Assembly (NCBI GenBank): GCA_022695795.1 | Contig: MU404135.1 | Location: 124,001-188,000, forward strand | Origin: Biscogniauxia marginata | Lineage: Eukaryota > Ascomycota > Sordariomycetes > Xylariales > Xylariaceae | Reading direction: 5' to 3' | Length of the DNA: 64,000 nt | In this document: positions 48,301 to 62,574 of the stretch, in pieces | Layout: every line of letters begins with the position of its first letter | Numbering within the stretch: the stretch's first letter is position 1 | Notes under the pieces: generated by a model | The model's database searches: none | Told to the model about the DNA's origin: nothing | What the model saw: only the letters and a program-made list of their open reading frames with translations | Translations under genes and position numbers: made by a program

Positions 48301-51300
48301 CGCAATCGCAAAAATTCCTCCTGGTTTCTTCCTCATCATCAAACCCTCAGACCCTCTCTGTCTCTCCTCTTGCTCCCGCTCAAATTGACTTGCTCAATCC
48401 CAGCTGCAACTAACCAACCATATGCAACTAACTAGACAACTGGTAACATTCGTCATTGTCTATTCTGTATTTTGACCATGTAACGTGTTCTTATTACGGT
48501 ATACATTGTTCGCGACTTGCTGCCGGCCAGCAAGGAAGCAGACTTGGGAACCCATTGAAACTTACATGGTTCTCCCAGAGCCATAAGGGAGAGACGAGGC
48601 AGAATGACGATCTGCCACTAACTTGTCCTCTTCCCTATTTTTCTGCCATCATAGCGCACTGTCTTGTCTTACCTCCAACCGGATACTATGTCAGTATGTG
48701 TGCAGGTAGGTAATTCGTATACTCCAGCGAGTTCCGCCGCGGTCCAGGATTCCCCACGAGCGACACTAGCAAGCGCCCAGGAACCAGGAGCAGACCTCTC
48801 CATACCACATCTCTGATATCGGTCGCATCACTGCCGTCGAGGGAAGGTACATCAGAAAATCCTAATCTGGTGAAGCGATGATGTACCAGTTGTGGGCGTT
48901 TGACCGTTTGACCGTTTGCCTTGTCGCATCCCCCCCTGCAGCGACACCAGCGACACCGGCCAACCTCGCTAATACAACCTCGTTTTAACTCCACCGCGCG
49001 GCCGAATCCTCCCGCGTTTCGTCTCTCCCGCCATCAGCGTGCAATAATATAAGTCCAGGTTGGCAGACGCGACGCCGTCATGTCGAGTAGACGAGGCTTT
49101 TCGAAGATCTCTGCCTAGGTAGCTTACAAGCATCCGGGCTGCCAGGGTGCATCAGATGTGGCTTTAGATCTGGCAGACTCCAGCCACGGTGACGCCATGA
49201 AACCATGCACGCGCTTTACCTACACACCGTTACCTAATACCTAGCTGAGCCTAAGGTCATCCGAGGACCGGTGGCGTTGCTTCCTTGCACGATGACAGGT
49301 TGGGGTTGTTTTTCAGCCGCTGAGCCAAAAGTTGGGGGGCCCCCTTCAGCCCCTTCTTCGTCATCAAATCTCCCCAGACCTATGGGTGTTTCTGTCTCTC
49401 CCGCCAGGTCCTGCCGCGTGCCGCCCTGCACATGTGGTGGCACGTTCATGACATCACTTACACGCACCATCTCAGCGTTGTCGTGATGAGGTTCGAGGGA
49501 CAGCCTTCAAACTCTTAACTGTTCGGTCTGCCTGCCTGCCCGTTCCCTCGACCGCTACAGATCACTCTGCTACGCTGGAGCTCTACCAGCAGCAACCCGA
49601 CTTTTCCGTGCCCACTGCAGATGCATCGCATCTGCACCTGATATTCAGGCCGCTTATTAGCGCCCGCCTCTGGTCCCCGTAACCCAGTTTTCGAAGGGCC
49701 GAATCTGCACTCTGCAAGCCTCACCTTCTTGTACCCTCACTTGCTATCACGTTGACATGCGAGCGCAGCAGGGTTGGTGCCCAAGGCCTGCATTTGCTGT
49801 CAAATATTTTTCTTATTAAAACCTTGATTTACCCACCTACACTGAATTATTTACCCACTGTCGCAATACCCTTGACGGTCGACTTCGGGGGTTGATCGTC
49901 TTACCGTACCTTACGCCTCTGAGCTTGGTCCTCGTTGTCTTTTTTGTCCTCGCAGGATCGTGAGAATATCCATCCTCAATTGCGACTAGTCCGCAAACAC
50001 AAAGTCCAGCAGACTGCATACATTTCCCATACAATGTATTTCCTCAGCCGGCCACCCCAAATGTGCGCTTCACCGACAATTCTGTCTCCAAGCATCTGTG
50101 TGCCGATCCCATGCTTCGCGACGATTGTCCGACTTATCCTGACCAATCATACGCTGAGCTTCCATCCAAGCTCCGTCTAAGATCGTCGGCCTTTTTGGAG
50201 CTCGTCGCGGCGTCGGAGCTACTTACCCTTCTCTCTTCTCTTCGGCACATGTCACGAGGAATTTTAAGGCATGCCACGTGCAATTAGTGCAGCTGCTTCG
50301 CCGGTCCCCCCGTTGTTAGACCTGCTAGATGAATCCTGCTCGGTGGGACTCCTATAGTAGACTTCACTGGAAACACGTACTTGTCGACCAGCTGCCTCTT
50401 TAAACCAGCTGAGTAGCCGTGAATAACCACAGGTCCATACAGTAAGTATACTCTTGCACGCTTACTATGTAGAAAAGTAGCCAAAGTTGAAGTCGACCGT
50501 TCTCTCGTGAGAATTGAGGCATTTGCGCGAAAGATAGACGCGCCCTACTTGCTCGGATCTGCAACTTGCCTAGTAGCCTGAGTTCAGGAGGAGTTGGATC
50601 GGCATTTCTTCGCAATGGCTCGAGTCTACGACATTTCAGTTCCAGCGTACCTCCACTCGATAGCGACGACTCCTGATCGCCTACACTTTGGGCAGTTTTG
50701 GTTTGGTGATTCATGAGTAGGATGCATCGGGAGAGGGGAATTCACCGGAGCCTCGTGTTCATAGGCGTTCTCCCCTCTCAGTACCGTTTTGTGGGATTCC
50801 TACGTGCGCCAACCGCCAACCGCGTCTATACTGCTGTCGGGCAATGTATATTCTCTATGCATGAGACTCCGCGAAGGCTGTGATCAGCCAAAGAGCTCAC
50901 ATGCCAACACGGCCGATCAGGCGCTGTATCGTTGATCTCGTCAGCTTGGGGAAGCGAGTTTTCGAGTCCTTGGGTATTATAGCCTTGGCGCCCAATACGG
51001 GTCGCCGCGACATCACGAAGCATTGGCAAAGTGTCATCGTGCGGGTGCTATTGTGAGGGTGGTTCCTATTACTAGAATCATGGGCATCAGCAGAAGAATA
51101 TCTATGAATAATCAAATGGGCTAAATTCGCGCACAGAACGTGACTCATTAAATTCGCCGTGGCTTGCCATTAGGTATTTCTTCGTTGGCCAGTATAATAA
51201 GAAGATCAGGAAACCTTCAAAGAGCCACCCCTATATGATTCGATTGCATTAAGGCATGAATTCTTAGGGCAAATACTTAAGTCGTCGGATCTTCTCGTGT

Positions 51301-54300
51301 TTGCCTTTGTTCCATTGAAGAGAAAGTCTATGCTACCTAGTAGTCATACATGGCTAGTCACAAGACTAGGGGCTACTTCTAACCCTAGATATTTCTTTGC
51401 TGCATTTCTAGGCGAGATTTAGAGCAGCTGGGACAATAGGATCGTCGGTACCTAGTGATGAGGATTAATCAGCATGTCTAGCCTAACTATAGTTGAGATC
51501 AAATGATATATCGAATGTACATAATAATATCAAGAAACTATGATCTCGCTGCCTCTTCATAGCGAGCGAATAATGAAACGGATACTATATCGCATGAATT
51601 TAACGAGGCTGTTACAGACTATCCGAGCTATTTGTCAGTAGTCTAGGTTATGACTTCTATGACAGCAGGCGTTATTTTATTGCATACACTGACGATAATA
51701 CATGCCAGATAACCCCCAGACTGACTATAACGCCTCCCCACATTCCAATGTCTTGTATTTCAAGTATATCATCAACAAAATGCAATTACCTATTGTACAT
51801 TCCTGGGGCCAATGGATGGTCAAAGCACACTAGGTACGCAAGCCTATCGTTATGACAACACCAGCTAGGTACCGAGCTATCGCGGCGCACCCAGATCGCA
51901 GAATAATAGTTGGATTAGATCAAGATGGGAGTAAACTACCCTATCGAGCCCTTGCCTCGTTCCGCTCTGCGTGTACATGAAACGTTACCCACTCACCAGC
52001 CTACCTATCCGAACTCTTTTTCCCCGCAGGACTGTATCGGTCAAGCCTCACGGGTTTACCATTGAAGGTGTTCAAAGTGCGCGGCGAGACGTTGAGAGAT
52101 CTACGGACCCCAAGAGTACGACAGCACGCCGATGATTGAGCTCATCGACGCACGGATCACACAGGAGATCTTTGATATCCGCCTTAGGTGGTAGGTACGG
52201 CAATGACAACAGGGACACTGTAATGTATGAGCACCTACAGACGGCGTGTGAATGGATATCTCTCTCCCCCCCCCCCCTCTCTTCCAAAAGCGCCACCTCT
52301 CGGGCATCACCTAGTACTGGAACCGCTGGCCAGGGAACCCCCACGCTGCGAACAACGTCGAGTTCGTGTTACTTAAGCCGCTGCTCGGGGACTTGGCGAC
52401 GTAGGCACGGCGCAGGGCAATGATGGCCAGGCTGGGTTCCCCCGGTAGAGGCCTGTCACGCGGCTCGTGGTCGGCCCCATGGCGAAAAAGGAGAGCTGGT
52501 AGAGAGAGAGGCTGTAGTATCCTAGTTTCACATCATTTCGGTTTCGCAATCGAGAAAACAAGGGGGACGGGGGGGGCAAGGCAAGGGGAAGGGTAAGTCG
52601 AGAAGGGGTATAATCGCAGGGGGTTGAAGCAAGTATGCCATTACCTATTTCATGTTCGTTCCCATGTCCGCCAAGTGGTGGGCTGAGGAGGGAAGATGGG
52701 AGTATACTGCATACGAGAGGGGAGAGATTCAAGGTAGAAAGAGGAGATTCCTGATTGAGGGGGAACGCCGCGTGGGAGGGAGGCAAAGGGAAGGGGGGGA
52801 ATAATGCTTCATTCGGGGGGTTCGTTTGCGGATGTCTGTCTAACTGAGGACATCGTGTACCTAGAGTGGAAACTAATAATTCTTAGTATGAACACAATCA
52901 AGAAAGAGGCGTATAAATTACCTATAGCCTGGAGGGGGCGGGGGGTTCTTCTCCCCAGGTCGTTGGAATCCCTAACTTAACCTAGTCCCCGTTCCTATTC
53001 TTAGTTCAATAACCTGGTAGCTATAAAAGCTTCATTGGACGCAAGACTTCTAACTAGCTCGGTCACAAGTATATTTTGGCCTGGGCTTACGTTGTGCAAC
53101 GACAAGGGGGGGGGGAGCGGGGAGGGGGGACAAGGGTCTAAATCAGCCTCAGCTCTCCCTCCCGTCTGTGCTCGGACCAAAGTTGGTACCCTGGAAAGTC
53201 CAGCAACCCAGAATTCCAAGGAAAACCTTTACTAGGCACCTTCCAGTTTCAGGGCGTACCGGCAGATCTTCCCTTTTTTTTTTATTTCTTCCTTCCCTTT
53301 GCTCCTGCTTACCCTCGGTAACCTTCCTGTCTATTGAAACTAAATCCACCGGGGGATTTCGGGGAATTTTCTTCTTCTTCGCCTCTTTCGCGACTCGGCT
53401 TTCGCGGGGGGGAGAGAAAGAAATGGAAAAAACTGGCAAAACTAGGTACGTAATTTTATTCTTAGAAGCTCGGAGAAGGGTCCCCTTCTAGGTATCACTT
53501 GTCTTGAGCATTGATTGAGAGATTATTTTACTTACCAGGCCGTGTGTAACCAGTCATACGAAGAACGTAGTATGAAGAAAGAAATGGTTGTTCTAGCCGA
53601 GAATAACCTGCTCCCAAAATTCGGAGTATACCTACGTAGCTTAGTGGACGGTGCGTAACATGTTAATGGTATATTTTCTGTTGCCCCTTGAGTTCGAGAG
53701 ATAGCGCGAGGACGAAAAAAGAAAGGGATGTTGAATCCCTCTTTTATTAGTATACGGGATGTTCTATCTATACTCTTTTAGAAAACTCACGTTAAAAGAG
53801 TAAAAAGCGAGGTGGATACCAAATTAGCAATCTGGTTATTTAGTATTCACTTTTGCTATAGCTTCTTTCTAGTATACATAACTATTCATTGTCAACAATT
53901 GTTAAGTGTGAAAGAAAGGGGCCAAGAACTAAACCATTTTGATTCGTCTTACAAATGCACGGCTATAGAGTCCTTCGCTAGACAAATCTAAATTCTAGGG
54001 GCAAATGACACACTTTGTATACAACATTGAAGCAACCAAACCTCTGACGATTCTATACTAGTGGAAGATAGACTTCTTCTGCTATACTATTGGTGGTGTC
54101 GCCTGTTGGTGGTTGAATTAGAGCTCGGGCCCTTTTGTTTTGAGACTCGACAATGACGTTTTACCCCGTTGTTTATGACATATCCCTAGTCTTTTAGGGG
54201 TCGTTGTCGGGGTCCAGAGGTAACGTGCTAGGATCAGGGGCCGAAAGGCGGGGTAACAATTATGTTCCGTGTGTTATACATCGTGGCCCCGAGAGACCCC

Positions 54301-55603
54301 CGGCATAGAGTAGAAGGCCAGATTTCAGCTGTACAAAGCATCTTCTACTCCTATACCGTGATATCTGATACACCACTCTTCTCACCTTGCAGTGCTCCTA
54401 GCCTAACAGTAGTTATGTTAGCAATCTCCGATTTGTCTCTTTGGAATACTCCAAAGTAACCTCACAATGTGTGACAACTAGTGTAGATACACTGCTTGCA
54501 AGCTCACATATGGGGAGCCTTTTGTTTGGCACTTCTGCCAACTCAATCTATACTGTTCTAGCTGCTGATAGCACTCTTGTTAGCTTTTAATCGGCAATTC
54601 CACTACTACTAATATTATCATCAATATTAAACTCTTCTTCCAGAGATGTTTGCCCACCTGGGGATACTGAATACTGAATGCAACAGTTTTGTAGGTAAGC
54701 ACCATAAGATCTAATATTGATTGCATTTCTTGGTTAGTATTATACATAATACCTTGTGATTCATATATTCCGAATGATTCCGAATGGACTGCAAGAGTTG
54801 TCTATTATCTTCGATGGTATATTCCGACTGGTTGAGCCGTCCAATCTACATACTTCATTCACATCTAAGACGGGCCCCTTAGAGGTAGGCATGAACCAGC
54901 CATTTACATAGTATTTCTATCCGTCCTTCAACCTCTAGTCCCCTTGGACCGAAACGAGTAACAGATTTACTTGCTCTGCTTCGTTTACTTGTACCATGAT
55001 GCCGCCGATATGATGTAATACATTTTCAGTTCAGTTTGAAGTTGACTCTTGTAGAAGTCATTATGAAAGTTGATGTGGCCCCTCCCTTTTTATTTATTAC
55101 TTAAGCAGCTTCCTTGTTCCATTATAATTCTGACAGAGCGCATTAGAATATGTCAATCGCTTGAACGTATATCATATAATAGGAACCATGCCCAGATATA
55201 TTCGTCACTTCAGCGCAGTCTGAAGCTCTACCTAGCTATCACCGTGCCTTTAACCCTCAAGAATGTGTTCGGCAAAGAGGAGAGCCCTACGTATAAGAAA
55301 CAGAAGCTCCAACCCGAGCCGGAGCTCCTTCAGCCCATATCTGAGAGTGGCTCGTTGCCACAAGAGTATGTAATGAAGACATAGAGTTGAGTCTTCTACA
55401 AGCAGACTAGACTCTTACTGTTAAGTCACGGAGACTTCCGAATTTTCAGACGTTTTCGATCAATATTGGAGAGATGATCTAGAAAGTGAGTGTGTTTCTT
55501 CTGAATATCCTGTGCTCACATTCAATGGGAAGATATGCTCCACTTGCGAGACGCTGGCTGGTTTATGATGCCTAAGGCCTAGCTAACCTAGGCACCTCGA
55601 CAG
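45307..55603. other. Gene desert, about 10.3 kb
   Basis: No recognisable gene on either strand. Frames rarely exceed 100 codons and show no familiar motif. It holds a poly(A) and GAAA tract at 46098-46130, a GA run near 46038, several CT-rich leaders (about 48345-48380) and TAGGTA words. I saw no reverse transcriptase, transposase or terminal repeat that would mark a transposon. Non-coding transcripts or long regulatory DNA remain possible. Confidence 0.5.
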
Positions 55604-55771
55604 TTCTCACTGCGCCACGGAACAGGCTCCATCCTAGTAGCATGGGATACCCGTATCCTCATGGACTCACCAACGATTGCCTACGTTTTCCAAGAGTCGA
55701 GGGTCATTGTCCTTAAACATGACCGCATGTATCAGCTTGACGGTGGGAAGCCGAACGTGTTTCCAATATGA
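55604..55771 (+). other. Protein-like open segment (possible exon or relic)
   Basis: After a CGACAG acceptor-like site, 55 codons read FSLRHGTGSILVAWDTRILM ... AYVFQESRVIVLKHDRMYQL ... GKPNVFPI and then TGA. The beta-strand-like alternation and codon use look protein-coding, and it lies 75 bp before the next open frame on the same strand. No family was recognised and no clean donor links it to that frame. It may be an upstream exon of the 55846 gene or part of a decayed gene. Confidence 0.35.
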
Positions 55772-55845
55772 AAGAAAAAAAATAAAGGACTGATTGGCTT
55801 CTATTGGGGAAGAGGAGAGAAACAGGACTCTGGCTCAAAGATCCG

Positions 55846-56385
55846 ATGCCGGATACTGAGAACATTGTGATCTCGCAGTTCATGCTGGGGACGATTAGGG
55901 GCGATGCAGCACCTGATCCGCGCAGTGGGCTTCACAACTTCAAGAACCTCTACATCGAGATGGGCGGCAAATTCACGTTCGTGAACAAGAGCTGTAACCA
56001 GGCTTCTGAGCCGGTCCTGTTAGGCGAGGATGACGCGATCGTGCTGCCCAGCGTCATCGCCTGGGAAGAGGAGTGGGATCGTGTAGACCAGGTCAACGTC
56101 GATCCTGCCGTATCCGGTCGTGCGGTACTTGGGAACGAACAGAACGAATTCGTGTTCTGGCGGGCGGGCGATCCGAAGATGTCAGAGTGGGCTGACGCCA
56201 TTGAGGATGTGATAAACGCTTTGCCGTACGTGACAGCTGAGAGAAACCTGGACATAGGCGAGGATAGAATCGAGGCCTACGCGAGCGGAGGAGCTGGCCC
56301 ACCCGAGCGGCGAGATGTTCATGGCTCAACTACGACATCGCCCACGGCCCAAATTTCCTCCCCACGTGCGTCTTCGCCCATCTGA
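55846..56385 (+). CDS. Hypothetical protein, possibly a broken gene
   Basis: A 179-codon frame from the first ATG (the frame opens upstream of it). Third codon positions are GC-rich through TENIVISQFMLGTIRGDAA, LHNFKNLYIEMGGKFTFVNK, AIVLPSVIAWEEEWDRVDQV and NEFVFWRAGDPKMSEWADAI, unlike the AT-leaning DNA around it, which supports real coding. No family recognised. The last 30 residues become Ser/Thr/Pro-rich, while another frame over the same bases reads AEELAHPSGEMFMAQ and continues in a more protein-like way, suggesting a frameshift near 56285 or a missed splice. It is the only coding-like ORF in 17 kb, so it may be a relic of a larger gene including 55604-55771. Confidence 0.5.
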   Translation: MPDTENIVISQFMLGTIRGDAAPDPRSGLHNFKNLYIEMGGKFTFVNKSCNQASEPVLLGEDDAIVLPSVIAWEEEWDRVDQVNVDPAVSGRAVLGNEQNEFVFWRAGDPKMSEWADAIEDVINALPYVTAERNLDIGEDRIEAYASGGAGPPERRDVHGSTTTSPTAQISSPRASSPI

Positions 56386-59300
56386 CAGACCGCGAGAGGG
56401 TTGAGGGCAGACTTACCGATGACGATGATTTAGTGTCTGAGGAGCCAATCTAGGTAGCTGTTCCCCTTCGAGTCTGAAGAGCTGGATATTGTAGGAATGG
56501 CCTCGGGCTACAAAGCTACTAGGTACATGCAAGATAATATTAATATCGGAGACACCACGTGTCACCCCAAATAAAAAAAGGGGAGAATCCACACACGTTG
56601 GTTTATTCGTTATTCGTCACTAGTTTATAGTTTTATCAGTTTAATATTGACATCAGTTCTACACTCTCGATTTTCTAGCATTGCTCAACTTATTACCTAC
56701 CTTAAAGGTACTCATCCTGCTGTTTCCCAATCAGGACGCGGTTACTAGAATGGCGACCCTTGATTGGATGATACACCCTAGTATTTTCGCTCACTGAAAC
56801 AATGACGAGCCTCCCCCTTCGCTAGTTCCGTACACTAGTGCGTAGCCAGTACCCAGGTCCTTGGTGCTGGGTGTCGTAGAGGTTATATGAACCCAGGTCC
56901 TTGAATCACTCCCTGTAATCTGTGTAGAGGTCATCATAGTACGTGTTTTCTTTCCCTGCCGCCTCCCGCCCCCCCAGATAAATCATTGACTCTCCCTATA
57001 GCATGGTGATGCTGATATGTATTTGCTTATCAACATTTTCAAGAGTAGGTAGCTAGCTACTTATTATATAAGAGCCTAGCCAACCTATCATTACAAGGGT
57101 TGTTCGGTTTCTCATTCATCAGCATCGCAGGCGATGGTTTGGGTGGGCTATGGTCTCCCTATGCGAGGAGCCTTGCAATGGTGTAACGTGTGCTACAAGA
57201 GTGCCTGAGAGACTAAGAGGCCATTGGATATAAATTAACGATCTGTCCATGTGTCTTTAGTTCTAGCTCTTCGCGCAACAACAACTTTGTCATCCCCAAA
57301 GGACCTGAATCATGACACCATACCTAGAACAAGGGGAAGTAGCCGGTTAAATAGTCTAGTGGTCTTCTTTAATTATGTCTCTCCAGTTGTGTAGGACTTT
57401 CCACTATAGTCACTAATGACTAAGAGTGAATTTTCTGAGAAATGCAAGTCCTACGAGCAAAGAAAATTCGTTGCTCGTGCTGAAATAGGAGCATATTCTA
57501 GGTATTTCCTTTACATATCTTGTGTAATCGGCTAAACATGTTCGATATTTCAGTCTCTTGATTACGAGAAAGCGATTACGACGTTAGAGAACCCAAGTAG
57601 ATTCATGGTTGAGATCGTCCTAGTCTACGCATCTGCCCGGAAAATATTACATAAGTGGCCCATCGATGGAAGGTTCAGGGGCCATGGCCAAGCAATTTGG
57701 ATATATATTGGCGCGGACCTTTTGATGGAATGGTCGTATCCTAATCTTGTGATGCCAAGGTTTTCCTTCCAGTGATAGAATTTTTGGTGGCCCTATCATT
57801 ACTAGGAGAATTTGCTTTGCTGGAATGCATGAAAAAGTCTCTCAAAGGCTAGAATCATGCCTAAGTTAATATTCATTAGATAAATTATTGAGTTGATACT
57901 ATACCACCTATAAAAGGCTGGATGTAGATAACCTCGAGTGTGATTGCTGATGAATGAATCAAGCGATATGTTGGAGCAGGTGTCTCCTAGGTAATTACTA
58001 GGCATTGATACATACAAACTGGGTAGTCACCCACACTACCTGCTATCTGATAACTTTTCCACACATATATCCTCACTTTAGCTAGAGCTTCCGCTAGAAG
58101 ACGGGTCTTAGCATAGGCCCTGATTGGAACCTTGTTGCCTAGAGGCTTTAGATGGATATTCGCTATAATAGGTGTCAAGAAGTTTTGCTACCGTAGTTTG
58201 GAGAAAATGTGTTATGCAGCGCCCTTGGCACACCTGTTGTAGTAGAGTTAAATGTGGTTAGGTACATATGAAGTGTCTTTATTATCCAGGATTAATAATC
58301 CCCTAAAACGCCTCGTATTATTCCTTTGAGGATATGATTTATGCTTATATCGTAGACCTCCTAACTAAGGTCAATATAGAACGGTTAGTAAGAGTCAGGG
58401 GGTACCAATATTTACGTTCCAGTATAACATTTTTCCACTTTATAAGAGTTGTTTCTAGACCATGTTCATTTAAAAGTGGAAGAATCGATATATCTCATAA
58501 TACCAATTATAACTCGACATCTCAGATACTACAAGTTTAAAGTACGGCTAACGTGACTTTACAATTGTGTAAGTATATTAAATTAAACCCTTAGCAAATT
58601 TTTGCTTCGCATTTCTCGTACATCGTGGTATTTAGTGAATATAATATAAACCTAGAAGGCAAGTATAGCATCCTCGTCAGATTACGCTGTACTACCTAAC
58701 CTAAACGTCTGGCAAGCTAGATAACGAAACCGAAAAAAAAGATAGTGAGATAGCTAGCACACAAAGGCATGGAATATATATTTTTGTTAGGTCCTAGAGT
58801 GCCGAATTCCGTTCTATATAGGTATATATAGGTTATCGCCATTCCCGGAACCATCTGTAGCCTTTACCACCTTTATGTATCGCACTCTATTCTCCAGCTT
58901 CATCCTTTTCAGGCGATATTGGCCTGCATTGTCTTTTAAGAAACAACGTACTCCAAATTATTAATAGTAATCAAACCTGCATTTCATTTCGACAACACTT
59001 GGATACTGAGTAGCTTGGAGAAGAAAGGTATATACTTGATCACGAAAGCTAGAACATAATAGAGAACATGCCAGTCGGCGAACCGTCGTTTATACCAAAA
59101 TTTAAGGAACTTCTGTATCTTTGGCAACTGTCTTGACCCCCGGGGTCGTGCCGTTCATTTTCACGAGTCAGATATTATGAAAAGATGTCCGGCCAAGCTA
59201 AAGGGATCCTTCGCTGAAGCAGATACAAATCGTTAGGCTTCGTAGCTCTCCCTGGTGGAGGCTACATAGGTAACAACGCACAAGAAGACATAAAGACGGG

Positions 59301-60003
59301 AAAGGCAGATTGACCAACTAGCTACGTACCGTCATGAATTTCCAGATAGCCAGTGTACTTGAAAGAAAGCCATGCTAACTAGCAAGCTAAGACTCAAAAA
59401 ATGTAGTATTCATGACGTTGCAGCACATTTCTCCTGCCCTAAGAAGCTAGGCAAAGGGAAGCTCAGGATTGATGGTGCGTGGGGTTTGAAGATTTTCCGG
59501 GAACAGGAAGATAGGCCATATTGTGGCACAGCACATCTATACGGGCATGGTATGAATAATCTGTGCCTTTCTTCATTGATAAAAGTCGGTTCGTTTACCT
59601 GCACAGTGTGCTTCGACAAATCCTTGACTAATCCTGCTGTATTAACTCACGTATATTGTAACCGATTTCATCTTTCCCTTCTCTTGTCAAGCCAAGCCTC
59701 CAGTTCATAAGTGTGCTCTCCAAGACCATTGCTCGAGCTGTATCGCTTGTTAGAATTTGGGGATAACAGACTCATGAAAATTATTATTATTATGTATTAC
59801 CTCCCATCCACATATGACTATACACCCGGGCTTCCACTCATCTGTTTAACTCTGACTTGGACCATAGACCGAGTCGTCCTCATACCTCCATTTTATTGTC
59901 TCAAGCATCTCTCTTCGTTTAAAATTGTAAAGGCAACCTCAATAATAATAGCGCTATTAACGTTAATAAATATGGCATTATACCCACGAGAAAGTACTAT
60001 TTC

Positions 60004-60178
60004 ATAAAATAAAATAAAATAAAATAAAAGTATAAAAATAATAACTTAATAATTAATACTTATATAATACATTATTTTTTTTAAAAAATTTAATATACTT
60101 TTTATATATTTTATTATTATAAAAAAACGAGACTTTTCATTTAAATTATTTTTATATAAAAGCTTTAATTATTAATCA
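60004..60178. repeat. AT-rich island with (AAAAT)n
   Basis: About 175 bp made almost only of A and T, starting with five AAAAT pentamers and then ATT/AAT-rich sequence with long A and T runs. It may be a relic of RIP-type mutation, an easily unwound element or plain low-complexity DNA. Confidence 0.8.
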
Positions 60179-62574
60179 ACCATTTCAAGGTTCAAGGTGT
60201 TGTAATAATTATTGTTTATATGATATTAAAGTAAATAATACGAACCTTAGCCTTTTTAAGTCGAACCCATTTCTCTAGAGTGGCTTTATAATTTTCCTCG
60301 GCATAGAATGACCTGCTTCGACATCGCAGATAGGAATTTCGTGCCAAGCACCAAGGAAAGAATCCCGTACGATCTTACTTTAACTCTTAGACCCGGGTGG
60401 GCGCACAACAAATAATATAATAAATTATTACGTGCATCGGTATCATCCTATCGGATAAGCGTTGGGGAATTGCCAGTCAACAGCTGAATGCTAACTGACT
60501 TGAGTTAGCCACACCGATCGGCGGCCCTTTGCTGCGAACTCAAAGCCTACTACGACCCTCACTGCTATGTACTAGATACTAGTGATAAGCCCAAGTGGAA
60601 AAGCTGTCAAAAGCCAAGCATATATTGGATGGCTGTGAGCCTGTATCGAGTTAACTATTCTGTTTAGAGTGATTGATGCTCAGTTAATTAAAATCGATGC
60701 CAATGCGACTAAAAGCTAAACTATGAAAATCACCTGCGTGTATGAGATAAAGTGGCCATTATCCTTTGCCAGCTTTCGGTGTTTCATTATTTGTCTATGT
60801 CAGTTTGTATTTCTGATATATTGTTGAGGCCTCCTCATAAGTGATCGTGCGAGGAGGTTGTTGACTTGTTACTTATTAGCCATTGGGCATGGAACGTAGC
60901 GTTTTTCGGTGCAATTAGCAACTGGGTTGTCAGAACGAGCAATAGCTGACAATTAATCAGAGTGGGACGCCTGCATCGATGGTTGGGGATGCTCATTGTT
61001 ATTATATTGGAAGGTTAGGAAAGAAAAGTTTTGCGATCTAGTGTCGCACGGCTCGTGTTTCTGCCAGCGCTACTCAGCTTTAGGTATGCTACAAGCACAC
61101 CGACTTTTTAGCTCTTCGAGTTTTGAATATTGTATAACCAAGTATACAGATTAGTATCTGAGACAAAACAGCAAACCATTTTTGATGCAAGTGATATGAT
61201 TAGTTCTCTCGTGTTAGAGAGATGTCAATCAGGTTTTACTGAGTTGAAGTAGCAAGGTAGGTAATTGTGACGACATAAAGTGGCTGGGGTACAGGGGGAG
61301 TAATCATTGCTTGTGGCTCACCCTACGGTGACTGGACGGGAGGTACCTATAGTCTGGTACTAAACGTGTAAGTGGGTACACATACACATGTCAACTTACT
61401 TAGATTAGCCTACGTTACATCCTTACGTGATATAACTCGATCACGTTGTTCGCCTTAGCTTTCTAATGCTTGGTTCAAACATGGAAAAAGACAACTGATT
61501 GGTGATCAAGGTGTCGTGCATGCTGGCGTGATCATCTTCAGCAAATCCGTTTACTCAAGCAGCTTATGAAATCTCGGGGAGAGCAAACGCAGTACATATA
61601 TATATGTGTACTTATATTAACCTTTTTATTTATATACTATAGTAAAATGACGCAGCTCGGTTGGTTACCGACCTATTGGTGTGGGTTGAGAATGTCGTCA
61701 AATAGGATCTAGGGAGTGAGAGATTGGTAACAAGGATACGATTAGCGCGCTGTATGCAAGGCTGTCGGCTCATCGGTTGAAGTGGAAGGGATCTACTGAA
61801 AACAGGGAAGATGGAGGGTGATCTCGCGACCGAATAAGGGCCCAGGCTATTGGGAGATCCTTCGTAAAGGCAGGATGGCCTGCATATTGACAGGGGGATA
61901 TCAAGGTTTTTCAGCTTGTTTGTTCCCTAAAGTTGGTCTGGGGTAGGTGCATGCGCTAGGTCGTGACTGAGAGTACATACAATGAATGTATGCGAGGAAA
62001 CAAATTGGTGACGGGAAGATTCCAACGGAGAATCAACAAAATCCTGGAAATGACGGGGTCAACTCCAAAGTCGCGGACAGCTGGAGCTACAGCGTTTTTT
62101 CTAGCGTACGTACTACCTGATGCAATACCACATAGCAAGTCATTAGTGGGATATGTAGGGCCAAAACCGGAACTTGAAGCTTGCCTGTCAGCCTGTGCAA
62201 CACCTGTGGCTTGTCACACCCCGCCTAAGTGGGAGATTCCTATTGGCCGCAGCCCAACTGCTAGGGCGCCTTAGGCTATCGGGCGGGATTCGCAGTTTCC
62301 GTCGACATCTGATTCTGGCGCGTCATTACGTCGTTCGGTACCTACGTAGCCACGATCTAGGAAGCCACACAGGCAGGGGGAGGTGGCCGAACGTATGAAT
62401 TATCGACCAATGTTGCATCTCTCAATAGAAACGAGGCGCTGCGCTGCGCTGCGTTGCGTGTCTTCCCCCGAACCACCTGATAAGCACAGCAAAGCAAAGC
62501 AAGCTAACCTTGCCAACTTGGTATCGCCAACCTCATTTTTCTTAGCACATATTCTTTTTTTCTCTTCTATTCTT

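Noticed and set aside
57987..58178. Minus-strand frame with HLKPLGNKVPIRAY, slightly like a Copia-type integrase/polymerase junction
   Set aside because: Too short, no GYLVGY-like continuation, no neighbouring reverse transcriptase or terminal repeats.
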